From: Betaproteobacteria bacterium | GTDB taxonomy: Bacteria; Pseudomonadota; Gammaproteobacteria; Burkholderiales; SG8-41 | Length of the DNA stretch: 6,433 nucleotides | Direction: 5' to 3' | Assembly: GCA_025356695.1 (NCBI GenBank) | Contig: JANXSE010000284.1 | Location: forward strand, 1-6,433 | In this document: positions 6,038-6,433 of the stretch, in pieces | Layout of the letters: each line of letters starts with the position of its first letter | How positions within the stretch are numbered: position 1 is the stretch's first letter | Translations under genes and position numbers: made by a program | Notes under the pieces: generated by a model | What the model was told of the DNA's origin: nothing | Seen by the model: the letters and a program-made list of their open reading frames with translations, nothing else | Database searches by the model: none

Positions 6038-6433
6038 ATGACCGCATCGCGCCTGCTTTATGCCACCGCCATTGCCTGCATCGCAACGCTTGTTGTGCTT
6101 ACCTCGAACGCGCAGGAAAAAAACGGGGTTGCGTACAAAGTCATCTCGACCACCGATTTCATCAAGGCGAAGAATCCCAAACCCGGTGAGCGACTGCGCG
6201 TTGACATCCTGCAGCAAGGTAGCGAGGGTGCAAAACATCTCAGCGGCCAGCTTTCCGCAATTCCGCCCGGCAAGCCGGGCGAGAAGCTGCAATATCACTA
6301 TCACGCCAACCGCGATTCGATCATCCAGATCCTCTCGGGCGACGTCACCGAAATGATCGACGGCAAGCCCGTGCATCTGAAACCCGGCGACGTCATCTAC
6401 ATCGCGCCCGGCACAAAACACACAATGGTGAAC
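6038..6433 (+). CDS. Exported cupin-domain protein (3' end outside window)
   Basis: The first 132 residues of a small secreted cupin, a beta-barrel that usually binds one metal ion for dioxygenase, isomerase or binding roles. Residues 1-25 are a signal peptide, positive near the start, hydrophobic from 6 to 22, with probable cleavage after SNA (23-25). The cupin domain starts near residue 70. Motif 1 is YHYHANRD (86-93) followed by ILSGD (98-102), giving metal ligands His87 and His89; the usual glutamate is replaced, with Asp93 the nearest acidic residue. Motif 2 is GDVIYIAPGTKHTMVN (117-132), giving His128 and the conserved Asn132. ATG at 6038-6040 has a strong AAGGAGA site five bases upstream (6026-6032). 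The gene runs off the right edge; a typical single-domain cupin would end within roughly 20-40 more residues. It is probably cotranscribed with the lactonase gene. Because it is exported and the lactonase is not, they cannot act as one complex. Confidence 0.88.
   Translation, partial: MTASRLLYATAIACIATLVVLTSNAQEKNGVAYKVISTTDFIKAKNPKPGERLRVDILQQGSEGAKHLSGQLSAIPPGKPGEKLQYHYHANRDSIIQILSGDVTEMIDGKPVHLKPGDVIYIAPGTKHTMVN
6264..6281. repeat. Perfect GC hairpin inside the cupin gene
   Basis: CGCCCGG (6264-6270) and CCGGGCG (6275-6281) pair perfectly around a four-base loop. It encodes the PPGKPGE stretch before motif 1 of the cupin, so repeated Pro-Gly codons may explain it. No T-run follows on either strand, so it is not a terminator. 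Confidence 0.45.

Noticed and set aside
1..6433. Search for CRISPR, tRNA, rRNA, insertion sequence, toxin-antitoxin or defence genes
   Set aside because: No regularly spaced repeats, no cloverleaf, no transposase or terminal repeats, and all six convincing reading frames are metabolic or transport genes.

Overview
The window looks like chromosomal DNA from a Gram-negative, GC-rich proteobacterium, most likely a betaproteobacterium of the Burkholderiales type. One sampled 60-base line is 60% G+C. The main clue is three tandem genes for Bug/TctC-type (tripartite tricarboxylate transporter, TTT) periplasmic binding proteins, a family greatly expanded in that group. Long antisense shadow frames fit the codon bias of such a genome. 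The taxon is an inference; there is no rRNA or marker gene here.

The layout is two divergent gene blocks around a 103-bp intergenic region (4040-4142). The leftward block reads, in transcription order, TctC-like protein 3 (4039-3056), TctC-like protein 2 (3010-2030), TctC-like protein 1 (1905-928), then a di-heme cytochrome c peroxidase/MauG-family protein (845 to the left edge, 3' end missing). All four products begin with an export signal, so the whole block is extracytoplasmic. Both gaps between the TctC genes hold a copy of the same REP-like palindromic element, just after the stop codon of the upstream gene.

The rightward block is a glutathione S-transferase-fold protein (4143-4796), a cytoplasmic beta-propeller lactonase of the 6-phosphogluconolactonase/YbhE family (4831-6009) and an exported single-domain cupin (6038 to the right edge, 3' end missing). 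The genes are separated by 34 and 28 bp and the last two have good ribosome binding sites, so they are probably one operon. A hairpin plus T-run at the end of the GST gene faces the opposite way to its host gene and would stop antisense transcription.

Taken together this is an accessory metabolic region. Binding proteins for small carboxylates, a periplasmic redox enzyme, a GST, a lactonase and a cupin are the kind of parts found in catabolism of organic acids or aromatic compounds, but no gene here fixes a substrate and no TctA/TctB membrane partner, regulator or central pathway enzyme is visible. I found no CRISPR array, tRNA, rRNA, insertion sequence, phage or defence gene, and nothing that I would call a new biological system. 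The most unusual points are the paired REP elements, the reversed terminator whose loop holds the GST stop codon, and the run of three diverged TctC paralogues without transporter subunits.
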